A DNA stretch of 35,034 bases from Lentisphaerota bacterium (GCA_018676675.1 JABHEG010000242.1:1-35034), one strand, 5' to 3'; counted from the first letter of the stretch, positions 8,156-17,302 are shown. The notes: generated by a model from the letters alone, not told the origin. A program made the numbers and translations.

Positions 8156-9037
8156 TCAGCGGCTTGCCCGGCGTTCCCGCGTGCGGAAAAACGTCACCAG
8201 ATTCCGTACATAGTCCTGATCAGTGAGTACCTCGACATGGTCGACTCCCACTGACCGGAAGAGATTCCTCAATGCAGCCCCCTGCTCGGCCCCCAGCGTT
8301 TCGTAGCGATGCCTGACCCGGGCACTCCCAGTATCAATGACGATCAACTCCCCCGTCTCCGCATCTTCAAGCTCGATGAGGCCGACATTAGGCATCCGGA
8401 CCTCACGAGGATCGGTGACCGACACGGCCACCAAATCATGCTTCTTGGCCAAGACCCGCATCCGCTTCTCAAAGCCCTCCCCAAGGAAGTCGGAAACCAG
8501 GAACACCACGCTGCGCTTTGTCATGACCCGCCCGAAGTAATCAAGCGCTTCGCTGATGTTGGTCTGGGCCTGTCGGGGGCGAAAATTGAGCACTTCCCTA
8601 ATCAGTCGGAGAACGTGTGAGAGACCTTTCCCCGGAGGGATGAATAGCTCGATGCAGTCCGTAAACACGATGAGGCCGACTTTGTCGTTGTTCTTGATCG
8701 CGGCAAATGCGAGCAGTGCACAGAGCTCTGCAGCCACTTCGTTCTTGAGCTTCCCCGTGCTCCCGAAGGCACCGGAAGCCGAGAGGTCGACCAGGAACAT
8801 GACCGTAAGCTCGCGCTCCTCCTCGAAACGCTTCACATATGGGTGTCCCATCCGAGCCGTTACGTTCCAGTCAATCGATCGAACTTCGTCGCCCGGCTGG
8901 TATTCGCGGACCTCGTCGAACTCCATCCCGCGACCTTTGAACACACTGTGGTACTCGCCGGCGAGGATGTCATCGACCGCTTTGCTAGTGAAGATCTGGA
9001 TGTAACGGATCTTCTTGGCAAGTTCCTTGGGGATCAT
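8156..9037 (-). CDS. DUF58 family protein (MoxR-associated)
   Basis: 293 residues, cytoplasmic, with no signal or helix. The DUF58 signature is clear: GRGMEFDEVREYQPGDEVRS followed by IDWNVTAR and YVKRFEEERE. A VWA-like fold then begins at FLVDLSAS (Asp84-x-Ser-x-Ser), so the metal site is probably kept. DUF58 proteins are nearly always coded next to MoxR ATPases and are believed to be clients or adaptors of the ATPase; their biochemical role is unknown. The start overlaps the moxR stop by 4 bases (9034-9037), strongly suggesting coupled translation. Confidence 0.93.
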   Translation of the reverse strand: MIPKELAKKIRYIQIFTSKAVDDILAGEYHSVFKGRGMEFDEVREYQPGDEVRSIDWNVTARMGHPYVKRFEEERELTVMFLVDLSASGAFGSTGKLKNEVAAELCALLAFAAIKNNDKVGLIVFTDCIELFIPPGKGLSHVLRLIREVLNFRPRQAQTNISEALDYFGRVMTKRSVVFLVSDFLGEGFEKRMRVLAKKHDLVAVSVTDPREVRMPNVGLIELEDAETGELIVIDTGSARVRHRYETLGAEQGAALRNLFRSVGVDHVEVLTDQDYVRNLVTFFRTRERRASR

Positions 9038-10023
9038 GGCACGTCTACCGTGTCCAGGATCTGCTGAACGAGATCCTCAGACGTCTTCTCCTCGGCTTCC
9101 GCTTCATACGTCACGATCACACGATGGCGCAGGACGTCCAAGGCAATGGATTTCACGTCCTGAGGGGTGACGTAACCCCGCCCCTGCAACAGAGCGTGGG
9201 CCTTGGAAGCCATGGCCAGAAAAATGGTTGCGCGCGGGGAGGCGCCGTAGCGCAGGAGATCCGCAATGTCCAGCTTGTAGGCCGCTGGATCACGCGTAGC
9301 CTCGATCAGATTGACGATGTACTCCTCAATCTTCTCATCCATGAAAATATCGTCGGTCAACACGCGTAGGCGGACGATGTCTTCGAGCGAGACAATGGGG
9401 TCTACGTCCAGCTTTGGCGCTGATGTTGCCATCCGGCGCAATATCTTCAACTCGTCGCCTTTGCTCGGATACGTGATCTTGAGCTTGAGCATGAACCGGT
9501 CGACCTGCGCTTCAGGCAACGGATACGTGCCCTCTTGCTCGATAGGGTTCTGGGTAGCGAGAACCATAAACGGATCATCAAGCTGGAATGTCTGATCCCC
9601 GATCGTGACCTGACGTTCCTGCATGGCCTCCAACAAGGCGCTCTGCACCTTTGCCGGAGCCCGGTTTATCTCGTCTGCCAAGATGACGTTTGCGAAGATC
9701 GGTCCTCGCTTGGTCGTGAAGTCGCCGGTCTTAGGATTGTAGATGAGGGTACCCAGCACGTCGGCAGGAAGCAGGTCGGGGGTGAACTGAATGCGCTGAA
9801 ACGATGCCTGGATCGCGCGAGCCAAGGTCGTTATCGAGAGCGTCTTCGCGAGCCCCGGGACCCCCTCAATCAGGACGTGATTGTTGCAGAGCAGCGCCAG
9901 AAGCAGTCGCTCAACAAGCTCCTCCTGCCCGACAATGACCTTCCCTATTTCATCACGGATTCGCCCCAGCAAGAGGCTTTCCTTCTCAACCCGTTCGCCA
10001 ATCTGCTTCACATCAACTGCCAT
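9034..10023 (-). CDS. moxR: MoxR family AAA+ ATPase
   Basis: 329 residues. Walker A is the MoxR form GVPGLAKT (54-61), and Walker B lies in VILADEINRAPAKVQSALLE (113-132). Sensor 1 is VLATQNPIEQEGTYPLPEAQ, followed by VDRFML. The C-terminal lid carries YGASPRATIFLAMASKAHAL. MoxR ATPases act as chaperones in maturation or metal loading of VWA-domain proteins, here presumably DUF58, BatA and BatB. It is the first gene of the operon, with a strong ribosome site (AAGGAGG about 5-6 bases before ATG 10023). A 7-6-7 inverted repeat lies 66 bases upstream of its start. Confidence 0.95.
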   Translation of the reverse strand: MAVDVKQIGERVEKESLLLGRIRDEIGKVIVGQEELVERLLLALLCNNHVLIEGVPGLAKTLSITTLARAIQASFQRIQFTPDLLPADVLGTLIYNPKTGDFTTKRGPIFANVILADEINRAPAKVQSALLEAMQERQVTIGDQTFQLDDPFMVLATQNPIEQEGTYPLPEAQVDRFMLKLKITYPSKGDELKILRRMATSAPKLDVDPIVSLEDIVRLRVLTDDIFMDEKIEEYIVNLIEATRDPAAYKLDIADLLRYGASPRATIFLAMASKAHALLQGRGYVTPQDVKSIALDVLRHRVIVTYEAEAEEKTSEDLVQQILDTVDVP

Positions 10024-10088
10024 GGGACATCCTCCTTGGCAACAACCAAACGCACCCGTTACCAGCCCTCAGTCAGTCCCTCCAACAA

Positions 10089-10108
10089 GTGACGTGCCCA
10101 AACGTCAC
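10089..10108. promoter_or_regulatory. Inverted repeat upstream of moxR (possible operator or leader hairpin)
   Basis: GTGACGT, six-base spacer, ACGTCAC: perfect 7-base arms. It lies 66-85 bases before the moxR start, within the likely leader or promoter of the Bat operon. It could be a dimeric regulator site or an RNA hairpin. I see no convincing -35/-10 pair for moxR to decide. Confidence 0.45.
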
Positions 10109-10181
10109 CCATCTTCGGGGACCGCCTGGCCCAACGGGATAGTGCGTACTCTGAAACGCGTTCGCGCCTCTTCTCCTGTGC

Positions 10182-10196
10182 CGACGCCGAGCGTCG
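10182..10196. repeat. Short perfect hairpin in the divergent intergenic region
   Basis: CGACGC, loop CGA, GCGTCG. A second small palindrome (AACGCGTT, 10156-10163) lies nearby. These and the repeat at 10089-10108 are the main structures in the 401-base gap between moxR and the acetyltransferase gene, apart from the rightward promoter at 10313-10340. Confidence 0.4.
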
Positions 10197-10312
10197 ACTG
10201 CAATTAGACCATCCAAGCCAGGACTTGTTCCTGTGCGAACAACCACCGGGCCGCAAAAAAGCTAAAAACATGCCCCACCTATCGCTGTCTGTCAATCCCC
10301 GACCCAAGCTGG

Positions 10313-10340
10313 TTGACCTGTCCAGCGTGGCCCATATAGT
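10313..10340 (+). promoter_or_regulatory. Sigma70-type promoter for the rightward operon
   Basis: TTGACC (10313-10318), 16-base spacer, TATAGT (10335-10340): 5 of 6 matches in each box to TTGACA/TATAAT. It would start transcription near 10347, giving a leader of about 80 bases before the acetyltransferase gene. Confidence 0.6.
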
Positions 10341-10424
10341 GCGCCAACGTCCGACAACTCGCCCCCTTCCCGGTCGCCTGTCCGAACCAGGGCGCCGCGA
10401 CTGCCGAACTGCGAGGGAGGAGGA

Positions 10425-10967
10425 ATGGCATTGGGCCCGACTATGAGCAGAATCGTCGAAGCAAAAACTCCGGGCGACATAGCGATCGTGGCTGATCTGG
10501 CACACGAGATCTGGACCGAGCACTATGTGCCGATCATCGGCCAGGCCCAGGTCGACTACATGCTGCCCCGCTTCCAGTCTCCCGAGGCCATTGCCGAACA
10601 GTTGGGCAAAAAAGGGTACCACTACTACCTCATTCGAGACCCGGACCAAGTCTCGGTGGGCTACCTCGCTCTCATACCAAACGAACCGCCGGGGGCCATG
10701 TTCCTCAGTAAGGTCTACGTGCGAAAATCGGGACGGGGGAAGGGCCTGGGGAAAGCCATGATGGCGTATGCAGTGACAGTCAGCAAAGAACAGGGCCTCT
10801 CCCCTCTTTGGCTCACCGTCAACCGGCACAACACCGGTTCAATCGCGGCCTACGAGCGTCTCGGCTTCGTCAACCAGGGGTCCATCGTGCAGGACATCGG
10901 GGGCGGATTTGTCATGGACGACTACAAAATGGTGCACCCGCTCACCGACAGGGACTCCCCTTCATGA
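10425..10967 (+). CDS. GNAT family N-acetyltransferase
   Basis: 180 residues. The acetyl-CoA binding motif A is clear (KVYVRKSGRGKGLGKAMM, the R-G-x-G-x-G type), preceded by the usual strand SVGYLALIP. Motif B follows as NRHNTGSIAAYERLGF. GNAT enzymes pass an acetyl group from acetyl-CoA to an amine; the substrate here cannot be told. GGGAGG (10415-10420) lies 4 bases before ATG 10425; ATG 10443 is an alternative start. The stop overlaps the ATG of the next gene (10964-10967), so the two are probably translated together, although an acetyltransferase and a secreted hydrolase-like protein have no obvious link. Confidence 0.9.
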   Translation: MALGPTMSRIVEAKTPGDIAIVADLAHEIWTEHYVPIIGQAQVDYMLPRFQSPEAIAEQLGKKGYHYYLIRDPDQVSVGYLALIPNEPPGAMFLSKVYVRKSGRGKGLGKAMMAYAVTVSKEQGLSPLWLTVNRHNTGSIAAYERLGFVNQGSIVQDIGGGFVMDDYKMVHPLTDRDSPS

Positions 10968-13900
10968 AACAGGTTCTGTCTGCCCCCGGCGCAATCGTTC
11001 TCTTGATCCTGGGGGCTTCCCTCAGTGGCCGGACGCTTGCGCTCGATGTGTACAAGAAGCGATTCTCCCCACCCCGGGTCTACTTCACCCACGCCAGCTT
11101 GAACAAAGGCGGAATAGCGTCGGGCATTGAGGGGCAGGACAACGTTCTGGCGCTGTACATCACGGCGATAGACCGGGAAGCGGGTCAGTATTCTGAAGAG
11201 GGATTCAGCGTGTCCGTACTTCTGCCCCCCGAGATGGAAATTCTGGACCAGGAAGCAAACGCGATAGCGGTAACCGATACAACACTTGACGGACAGCCGT
11301 ATCTGCGCGTGACCAAGCCCGTGCCCCCCCTGAAGGTGTTCCAGCGCTGTCTGCGTGGCCCGTGGGGAGTAGATGACGCCGTCTGGTATCGCCTCCGACC
11401 GGGACAAACATCGACGCAGGGCCCGCGCCCTATACAAGCCGCCCTGTACTACAACGGGGAGCTCTGCTTCACGGACGATGCGAAGCTGCGCATCTATCCG
11501 CCACTCGCCCCCCCCCCGCCAGTAGACCCTCGACACTTCCGTTTCTGGCTGCACTACGGCCCGCATGTCCGGATGGGCCACTGGGATGAGCTGGCCAAAC
11601 AACTCCGGACGGCAGGAATCAATGCCATTCAGTTCACTGTCGCAAGTCCCAACCGTCTGGACTACGTGCGCGAAATGCGGAATCGTGGCTTCTACACGAT
11701 CATCCAGCGGGGGGCAAGCTACTCGGCCATCCACAAGGATAACCTGAAGGGTGCCTTGACATCAGGTCCTGCCTGGTTCGCCGCCCAGGACAAGGGAACC
11801 ATGGAGACCTACCTCCCTTACGGCGATGCCGTGCTCTGGGACTTTGAGCCGACGCCAACCCGACTGGAACTCGATGAGTGGACCCTCAACCGCTTCCGCC
11901 AAGTGACGGGTGTCCCCGATGAAACACCCCTGACTGAGGAAACGATCAAAGAGCACCATTTCCCTGCCTGGATCGCATTCCGGCAGGATTCGTTTGCGAC
12001 CTGCGTACGGAACTGGGCCGAATTCTGTCGATCCGTCAAGCCGGATATCGAGACCATCCTGACTGAAGGACGAGCGAACATGTTCGACCCACCGGGGCAA
12101 ATCGACTATGCCCGCGTTGCCGATGATGTGACCTTTTGTGACCCGATGAACTACACCGGAATCGATTCCGTACGTGTTCTGCAGAAGTGGCAGGAGCACG
12201 CCCCCAAAGCCTCGTTCACGGGCTGCCAGAACGTCGCACAGGGCTCCCACCACAATGTGTTCATTTCCCCAAAAACGATCATGCTCCAGATTGTGAGTTC
12301 GGCTCTCGTCGGCTCGAAAGGCACGGACATCTATCCCGGGCATGCAATGGATGCCGAGAACTTCGTCCTCACCAATCGGGCAATGGGGCTTCTGGGGCGC
12401 AACCAGCGGGCCATGTTTGCCTCCCCGGGCCCCACCACCGACATCGTCGCGGCACCGATCCCCAAGGAAAGCGTGGAGATCAAGCTTGGGGATGGACGCA
12501 CGATCCGAAACACATTCCCCGACTGGGAACGGGATGCCGTTATCCGAACGTACCGGGATCCAGTGACCAACGACGATCTGGTCGTGATTGTGAACTGGAA
12601 TGCGAACGAGCCCTGCTATGTCCGCATAAATGTCCCCGAAGCCGGCGACCGCCTGATCCTCGAACAGGAAAACAACCGGTGTCTGACCCTCAATGCCCAG
12701 CCACGAGTCCCCGCCGGCAAGCTCGCCGAAGGAATCTTCCTCGTATGTCCCCCGTTCGACTTCCGTGGTTTCACTCTCAGACGGTGGTCCACGCCCCTCC
12801 CCCAAACAGCGTCCCAGCTCTCACGGGTGCGTCTAGAGGACATTGCCGCCCGGGTAGATGCCTACGTTACCCGAACCGACGCGGCGACCGCGACCCGGTC
12901 CACCGGGGACCTGAGCCTCGGCTTTGACGACTGCAATGCTGACGGCAAGTTCGAGTATGTGATTGCCTCTCCATCCTCGAAGGTCTGGCTTAGTCAGAAC
13001 GGCACAATCAGTCGGTGGAACACAGACGACGGGTCAGTCGCCACCGCCGGGCTCGGGCTATGCCGTGACATGATCTGGCTCCCGCAGCCAGAACGGGCCA
13101 ACGCCGGTATGGACGCAGTCATGACGCTTGACAGCAAGCAGTTATCCACAGATCAGGTCACCATGGTGTTCAGCAAGAACGTGACCCTGGAGGCCCTCGG
13201 GGGGATGTCCAGCCTCAGCGTGCGCAAGACCTTCACGTTCCCGGCAGATGCCCCAACCGTGAGCGTTGCGGTCGAGGTCGTGAACACGTCCGTCACCATG
13301 GACACGCCCAGCCTGCCTTTCAGCTACCGGGTCCACAACCATATCGACTACGGCGAGGCTCCGAGCCGCCTCTGGGTCTCCGACGGGGCACACACGACCA
13401 GTTGGGAGGACACCACGAAACACTACTCAATCCCAAACACAGGTCTGACCGAGACCGACAGAGCCGCCGTCTTTGGTCAAGGCGACACGTGCCCTGACGA
13501 ACACATCCGGACATTCGGAGACTATCTTCCAGACCAAACCCTCCAGTTGGTGGTTCATCCGAGGAGGCCATCACAGCTCCTGCAGATCCTCCGCTGGGGC
13601 CGCAGAGCAAACCGTGGTGGCAGCGGGACACTGGAGTGGATCTACAGGCCCTTTGATCTAAAGCAGGGCGCGACAGCACGCTACGAGTACGCCCTCTCAC
13701 TTCGCGCCGGCGAGGCGCAACTCCAGGCGCCGCCACCGGAGAAAAGCGACCGCATCCCCTCCCCAGCCGGGCCCAACTTGCTCTTCCATGCCGCATTCGA
13801 CGGGAACGCAGACTCAACAACCCGCCATGGAGTGATCAGCCCGACCATCACGGGAACACCGGCCTACGAGGCAACCCGAGACGGGCAAGGGATCCGTGTA

Positions 13901-14350
13901 ACCGGAGGGACTGAACTCACCTTCCCCGCCGAAGGGCTCCTGAATCTCGAGCGAGGAAAACTGCACATACGGTTCAAGCCGCTCTGGGATGGAACGGACC
14001 AGAAGACGCACTATTTCCTCACCGCCCGCCCCAGGCCGGGCTTCGTGTATTTCGGCAAACTTGCCGATGGGCGGCTCCTCTTGAACATGTTTGACCGTGA
14101 GAACAAACAGCACTACCCTCACCACACCATCCGCACAATGAAGGCCGACACCTGGCATACCGCAACCGTCACCTGGGATGCCCCGAAAGGCGCCATGGCG
14201 CTGTTCCTCGATGGCAAAAAGGTGCGCGAGTCCCGACAGACGCCCTGGAGCATGGGGCAACTCAACAATGCACACCCGGAATGTCGCCTGGTGATCCCCG
14301 GAACAGCCGACACCGTCATCGATGACATCAAGATCTGGAATCGCCCCTGA
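10964..14350 (+). CDS. Large secreted barrel/LamG protein, probable glycoside hydrolase
   Basis: 1128 residues from ATG 10964, which overlaps the previous stop as ATGA. The open frame runs further upstream, but that part lies inside the acetyltransferase gene. A signal peptide (residues 1 to about 28, ending LSGRTLA) is followed by a beta-rich segment. From about 190 (FRFWLHYGPHVRMGHWDELA) to about 590 comes a region that reads like a TIM-barrel hydrolase, with strand-end acidic patches such as VLWDFEPTPT (about 292) and FCDPMNYTG (about 390). Beta-sandwich segments follow, and the C-terminus (about 940-1127; LLFHAAFDGN to VIDDIKIWN) is a LamG/concanavalin-type carbohydrate-binding domain. 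It probably acts outside the cell on a polysaccharide. I cannot assign a GH family, and catalytic residues are not proven. Confidence 0.75.
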   Translation: MKQVLSAPGAIVLLILGASLSGRTLALDVYKKRFSPPRVYFTHASLNKGGIASGIEGQDNVLALYITAIDREAGQYSEEGFSVSVLLPPEMEILDQEANAIAVTDTTLDGQPYLRVTKPVPPLKVFQRCLRGPWGVDDAVWYRLRPGQTSTQGPRPIQAALYYNGELCFTDDAKLRIYPPLAPPPPVDPRHFRFWLHYGPHVRMGHWDELAKQLRTAGINAIQFTVASPNRLDYVREMRNRGFYTIIQRGASYSAIHKDNLKGALTSGPAWFAAQDKGTMETYLPYGDAVLWDFEPTPTRLELDEWTLNRFRQVTGVPDETPLTEETIKEHHFPAWIAFRQDSFATCVRNWAEFCRSVKPDIETILTEGRANMFDPPGQIDYARVADDVTFCDPMNYTGIDSVRVLQKWQEHAPKASFTGCQNVAQGSHHNVFISPKTIMLQIVSSALVGSKGTDIYPGHAMDAENFVLTNRAMGLLGRNQRAMFASPGPTTDIVAAPIPKESVEIKLGDGRTIRNTFPDWERDAVIRTYRDPVTNDDLVVIVNWNANEPCYVRINVPEAGDRLILEQENNRCLTLNAQPRVPAGKLAEGIFLVCPPFDFRGFTLRRWSTPLPQTASQLSRVRLEDIAARVDAYVTRTDAATATRSTGDLSLGFDDCNADGKFEYVIASPSSKVWLSQNGTISRWNTDDGSVATAGLGLCRDMIWLPQPERANAGMDAVMTLDSKQLSTDQVTMVFSKNVTLEALGGMSSLSVRKTFTFPADAPTVSVAVEVVNTSVTMDTPSLPFSYRVHNHIDYGEAPSRLWVSDGAHTTSWEDTTKHYSIPNTGLTETDRAAVFGQGDTCPDEHIRTFGDYLPDQTLQLVVHPRRPSQLLQILRWGRRANRGGSGTLEWIYRPFDLKQGATARYEYALSLRAGEAQLQAPPPEKSDRIPSPAGPNLLFHAAFDGNADSTTRHGVISPTITGTPAYEATRDGQGIRVTGGTELTFPAEGLLNLERGKLHIRFKPLWDGTDQKTHYFLTARPRPGFVYFGKLADGRLLLNMFDRENKQHYPHHTIRTMKADTWHTATVTWDAPKGAMALFLDGKKVRESRQTPWSMGQLNNAHPECRLVIPGTADTVIDDIKIWNRP

Positions 14351-14388
14351 GCCCGACAGAGGGAAGTAACAGCGCGAGAGGATGGGAC

Positions 14389-16344
14389 ATGTCAATCCGG
14401 ACCGTTCTGCTTTCAGCCGTCATAGCAGTTGGCATCCTCATGTCTCTGTTGGTGGCCAGCTTGGCGGTGAAGTCGATCCGCCGCTCCGTTCAACACGAGG
14501 CCCAGCAACGGGTGAACCATGACCTCGGTATCGCACATACGCTCTACGAACAGGAACTCCGCTCCCTGGCAGACGCCCTGGTGGCCGAGGCCGGAACTCT
14601 TGACCTAAGCGCTGAACCTGAGTTGCTGACCGCCCGGCTCCAGAACCTCAAGCATCGCTCGACCCTAACCGTGCTGAACCTTGCCCGTGTGGAAGAGGAA
14701 CTGCCAACCGAGACACCGGCCACCGCTCCCCGAACGCAGGAGACGTTCAGAGACGACCCAATCATCCGCCAGGCCCTCGAAGGGCATTCCGCATTCGGGA
14801 CGATTCTGCTCACAGGGGAGCGATTGGAGCGGGAAGGTGGCAAGGCTCTGCGGCAGGCATTGTCTGTCCGTGCCTCGGGCGCTCCCGAAACGACGGCAAC
14901 AGACTCGGCGTTGTTCTGGTGGGCGGCCTGCCCGCTCCGCGATGACACGGGTGACGTCGCAGCAATTCTGTACGGTGGGCGTGCTCTGAATCACCGGTAC
15001 CAGCTGGTCGACGGCATTCAGAGGCGCATCTTCGGGACCGAACTGCATGGCGGCAAACCCCTGGGAACAGTGACTGTTTTTCTGGAAGACATCCGCGTCA
15101 ACACGAATGTGCTCGGCCCCAACTCACGACGCGCCCTCGGAACGCGTGTCTCCACAGAAGTGCGGCAATGCGTGCTCGACGCCCGGACGCCATACTATGG
15201 GCGGGCCTGGGTGGTCGACGCGTGGTATCTGAGCGGCTATCTCCCGCTGCGCGATCCCGCCGGAACGGTCATCGGCATGCTCTACGTCGGCCTCCTGGAA
15301 GCCCCGTACGATTCCCTGGAGACCGAGCTGATCCGACGCTTCCTGGTGCCCGCCAGTTGCCTTCTTCTTGGAGCTCTCGTCGTCGCGATCTGGTTGGTCC
15401 GACGAATCACCGACCCTTTGGGGCAACTGAATGATGCCGCGATGCGTTTGGCCGATGGTAACTGGGAGCAAGATCTCCCCCCCCAGAAGAGCTACCTGGA
15501 GATCACTCATCTGGGCGATGCCTTCTCCCGAATGCAGAACGCAATTCGGCAGCGGGACACGCAGCTCACCGATGCCAATGGCCAACTCAGCACGAGCAAC
15601 GAGAAACTGACCCAGACTAACCGAAATTACATGGAAATGCTCGGATTCGTCACTCACGAACTCAAGTCGCCTCTGGCTGCCATGCAGACCATCATCAGCA
15701 CCGTGACCGAAGGCTACTGTGGAGACGTGCCCGAAGCAATGAACAAACCGCTGACCCGCATCCAGCGAAACTGCGAAGAACTCCAGGACATGGTCAAAAA
15801 CTACCTCGACCTGTCCCGAGCCGAACGCGGCGAACTCACCGCAAATCGACGCGACATTGACTTCAACGCCGACATTGTCGTCCCCTGTGTGGAACAGACG
15901 ACAGCGCTACTGCAGTCGCGCAGCATGACCCTCGAAACAACCTGCCCCGACGCCGTTCCGCTCAAGGCAGATCCGGAGCTGATGCGTATTGCTCTGACCA
16001 ACTTCCTCAGCAATGCCGCCAAGTATGGTGCCGAAGATGGAGCCGTCCGCCTGGAAGTCGCTGTTCAGCAGGATGAGCTCCAAGTTTCAGTATGGAATGA
16101 GGGCACCGGATTCACCCCCGAAGAGAGCACGTCTCTGTTTGGGAAATTCAGTCGCCTCAAGAACGCGCAGACCCGCGAGAAGCGCGGCAGCGGCTTGGGG
16201 CTCTTCCTGTGCAAGCAAGTGGCTGAGCAGCATGGCGGAAGGGTCTGGGCCGAGTCGACCCCCGGAAAGTGGGCTCGCTTCGGTCTGGCTTTTCCCGTTG
16301 AGGGCCCACCCAAGGCCGACGTCTCGCCCCGACCTCCCCAATGA
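14389..16344 (+). CDS. Sensor histidine kinase with Cache and HAMP domains
   Basis: 651 residues. Helix one is at about 5-28, then a large extracytoplasmic sensor (about 35-312) whose end matches Cache_3-Cache_2 type ligand domains (GTVTVFLEDIRVNTNVLG, then VVDAWYLSGYLPLRD and GTVIGMLYVGL). Helix two is at about 315-338, HAMP to about 390, then a coiled coil. HisKA carries the phospho-acceptor His423 (FVTHELKSPL). The ATPase domain has an N box (NFLSNAAKYG), a G1 box reading NEGTGF (Asn where Asp is common) and the G2 box RGSGLGLFLCKQ. AGAGGA lies 6 bases before the ATG. No response regulator is nearby, so its partner is elsewhere. Cache domains often bind small metabolites; being joined to a hydrolase and Ptb suggests sensing of a carbon source or short acid. 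Confidence 0.92.
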   Translation: MSIRTVLLSAVIAVGILMSLLVASLAVKSIRRSVQHEAQQRVNHDLGIAHTLYEQELRSLADALVAEAGTLDLSAEPELLTARLQNLKHRSTLTVLNLARVEEELPTETPATAPRTQETFRDDPIIRQALEGHSAFGTILLTGERLEREGGKALRQALSVRASGAPETTATDSALFWWAACPLRDDTGDVAAILYGGRALNHRYQLVDGIQRRIFGTELHGGKPLGTVTVFLEDIRVNTNVLGPNSRRALGTRVSTEVRQCVLDARTPYYGRAWVVDAWYLSGYLPLRDPAGTVIGMLYVGLLEAPYDSLETELIRRFLVPASCLLLGALVVAIWLVRRITDPLGQLNDAAMRLADGNWEQDLPPQKSYLEITHLGDAFSRMQNAIRQRDTQLTDANGQLSTSNEKLTQTNRNYMEMLGFVTHELKSPLAAMQTIISTVTEGYCGDVPEAMNKPLTRIQRNCEELQDMVKNYLDLSRAERGELTANRRDIDFNADIVVPCVEQTTALLQSRSMTLETTCPDAVPLKADPELMRIALTNFLSNAAKYGAEDGAVRLEVAVQQDELQVSVWNEGTGFTPEESTSLFGKFSRLKNAQTREKRGSGLGLFLCKQVAEQHGGRVWAESTPGKWARFGLAFPVEGPPKADVSPRPPQ

Positions 16345-16360
16345 TGGAAAGAGAAACGCG

Positions 16361-17302
16361 ATGACCAATTTCGATGAAATCCTCACGGCCGTTCGGGCCC
16401 AGCCCGTTCGCCGGATTGCTGTGGCCGCTGCTTCCGATGCCTATGTCATTGAGGCTGCGTCAGAAGCCAAGAGACAGAATATCGCTGAGTCCATTCTGGT
16501 TGGCGACGAAGGCAAGATCCGTCAGGCTGCTGACTCAGTGAATGTCTCACTCGATGCTGTGGAGATCGTCCACCAGCCCGAGCCGATTCAAGCATGTGCC
16601 GAGGCTGCGAAGCTGGTTTCCGGTGGCAAGGCCGACATCCTGATGAAGGGCTACGTCCACACGGACGACTTCCTTCGAGCTGTACTGGACCGGGAGTTCG
16701 GACTTCGAACAGGCTCCATCATGAGCCATGTGTTCGTCGCTGAAATGCGAGTCTGGGACCGGCTAATCTTCATCTCCGACTCTGCCATGAACATCGCACC
16801 GGACCTGGAGCAGAAATCCGCCATTCTGCTGAACGCTGTGTATCTGGCCAAGCTCTTCGGAGTCGAACAGCCCAAGGTTGCTGCCCTGGCAGCCGTCGAG
16901 CTCGTGAACCCCGCCATGCCGGCCACCCTTGATGCCGCCGCGCTAGGCACCATGGCAGACCGTAACCAGTACGTACCCGGAGCCACGGTGGATGGCCCTT
17001 TTGCACTGGACAATGCCGTGTGCCCGGCTGCAGCAAAGCACAAACGCATCTCCGGCCCCGTGGCGGGACAGGCCGATATCCTCATCGTGCCGAATATCGA
17101 GGCCGGCAACATGCTGGCGAAAGCCCTGGTGTATTTCGGTGGGCACCGCCTTATCGGTTTGCTGGTGGGAGCCAAAGCCCCCGTCGTGCTTACCAGCCGA
17201 GCCGACACGATGGAGTCCAAGATGCTCTCTATGGCCGGTGCCGTGTTGATGGTCAACCGCAAGCGTGCCACTCGCCTGAAGGTCGGGAAAGTGCATTTCT
17301 GA
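16361..17302 (+). CDS. ptb: Phosphate butyryltransferase (PTA_PTB family)
   Basis: 313 residues from ATG 16361, 16 bases after the kinase stop; the longer open frame lies in another frame of the kinase gene. Ptb blocks are well kept: DILMKGYVHTDDFLRAVLD, FISDSAMNIAPDLEQK, VNPAMPATLDAAAL, GATVDGPFALDNAV, GPVAGQADILIVPNIEAGNM and VGAKAPVVLTSRAD. The enzyme exchanges CoA for phosphate on butyryl-CoA or related acyl-CoAs in the cytoplasm, normally followed by butyrate kinase, which yields ATP. No butyrate kinase gene follows; the gene converges with the amidase gene 67 bases on. Length is normal for Ptb. Preference for butyryl rather than acetyl, isobutyryl or branched acyl groups cannot be read from sequence. 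Confidence 0.9.
   Translation: MTNFDEILTAVRAQPVRRIAVAAASDAYVIEAASEAKRQNIAESILVGDEGKIRQAADSVNVSLDAVEIVHQPEPIQACAEAAKLVSGGKADILMKGYVHTDDFLRAVLDREFGLRTGSIMSHVFVAEMRVWDRLIFISDSAMNIAPDLEQKSAILLNAVYLAKLFGVEQPKVAALAAVELVNPAMPATLDAAALGTMADRNQYVPGATVDGPFALDNAVCPAAAKHKRISGPVAGQADILIVPNIEAGNMLAKALVYFGGHRLIGLLVGAKAPVVLTSRADTMESKMLSMAGAVLMVNRKRATRLKVGKVHF

Noticed and set aside
10109..10210. Leftward promoter for the Bat operon
   Set aside because: Candidate boxes such as TTTCAG and CTATCC have wrong spacing; none is good enough to annotate.
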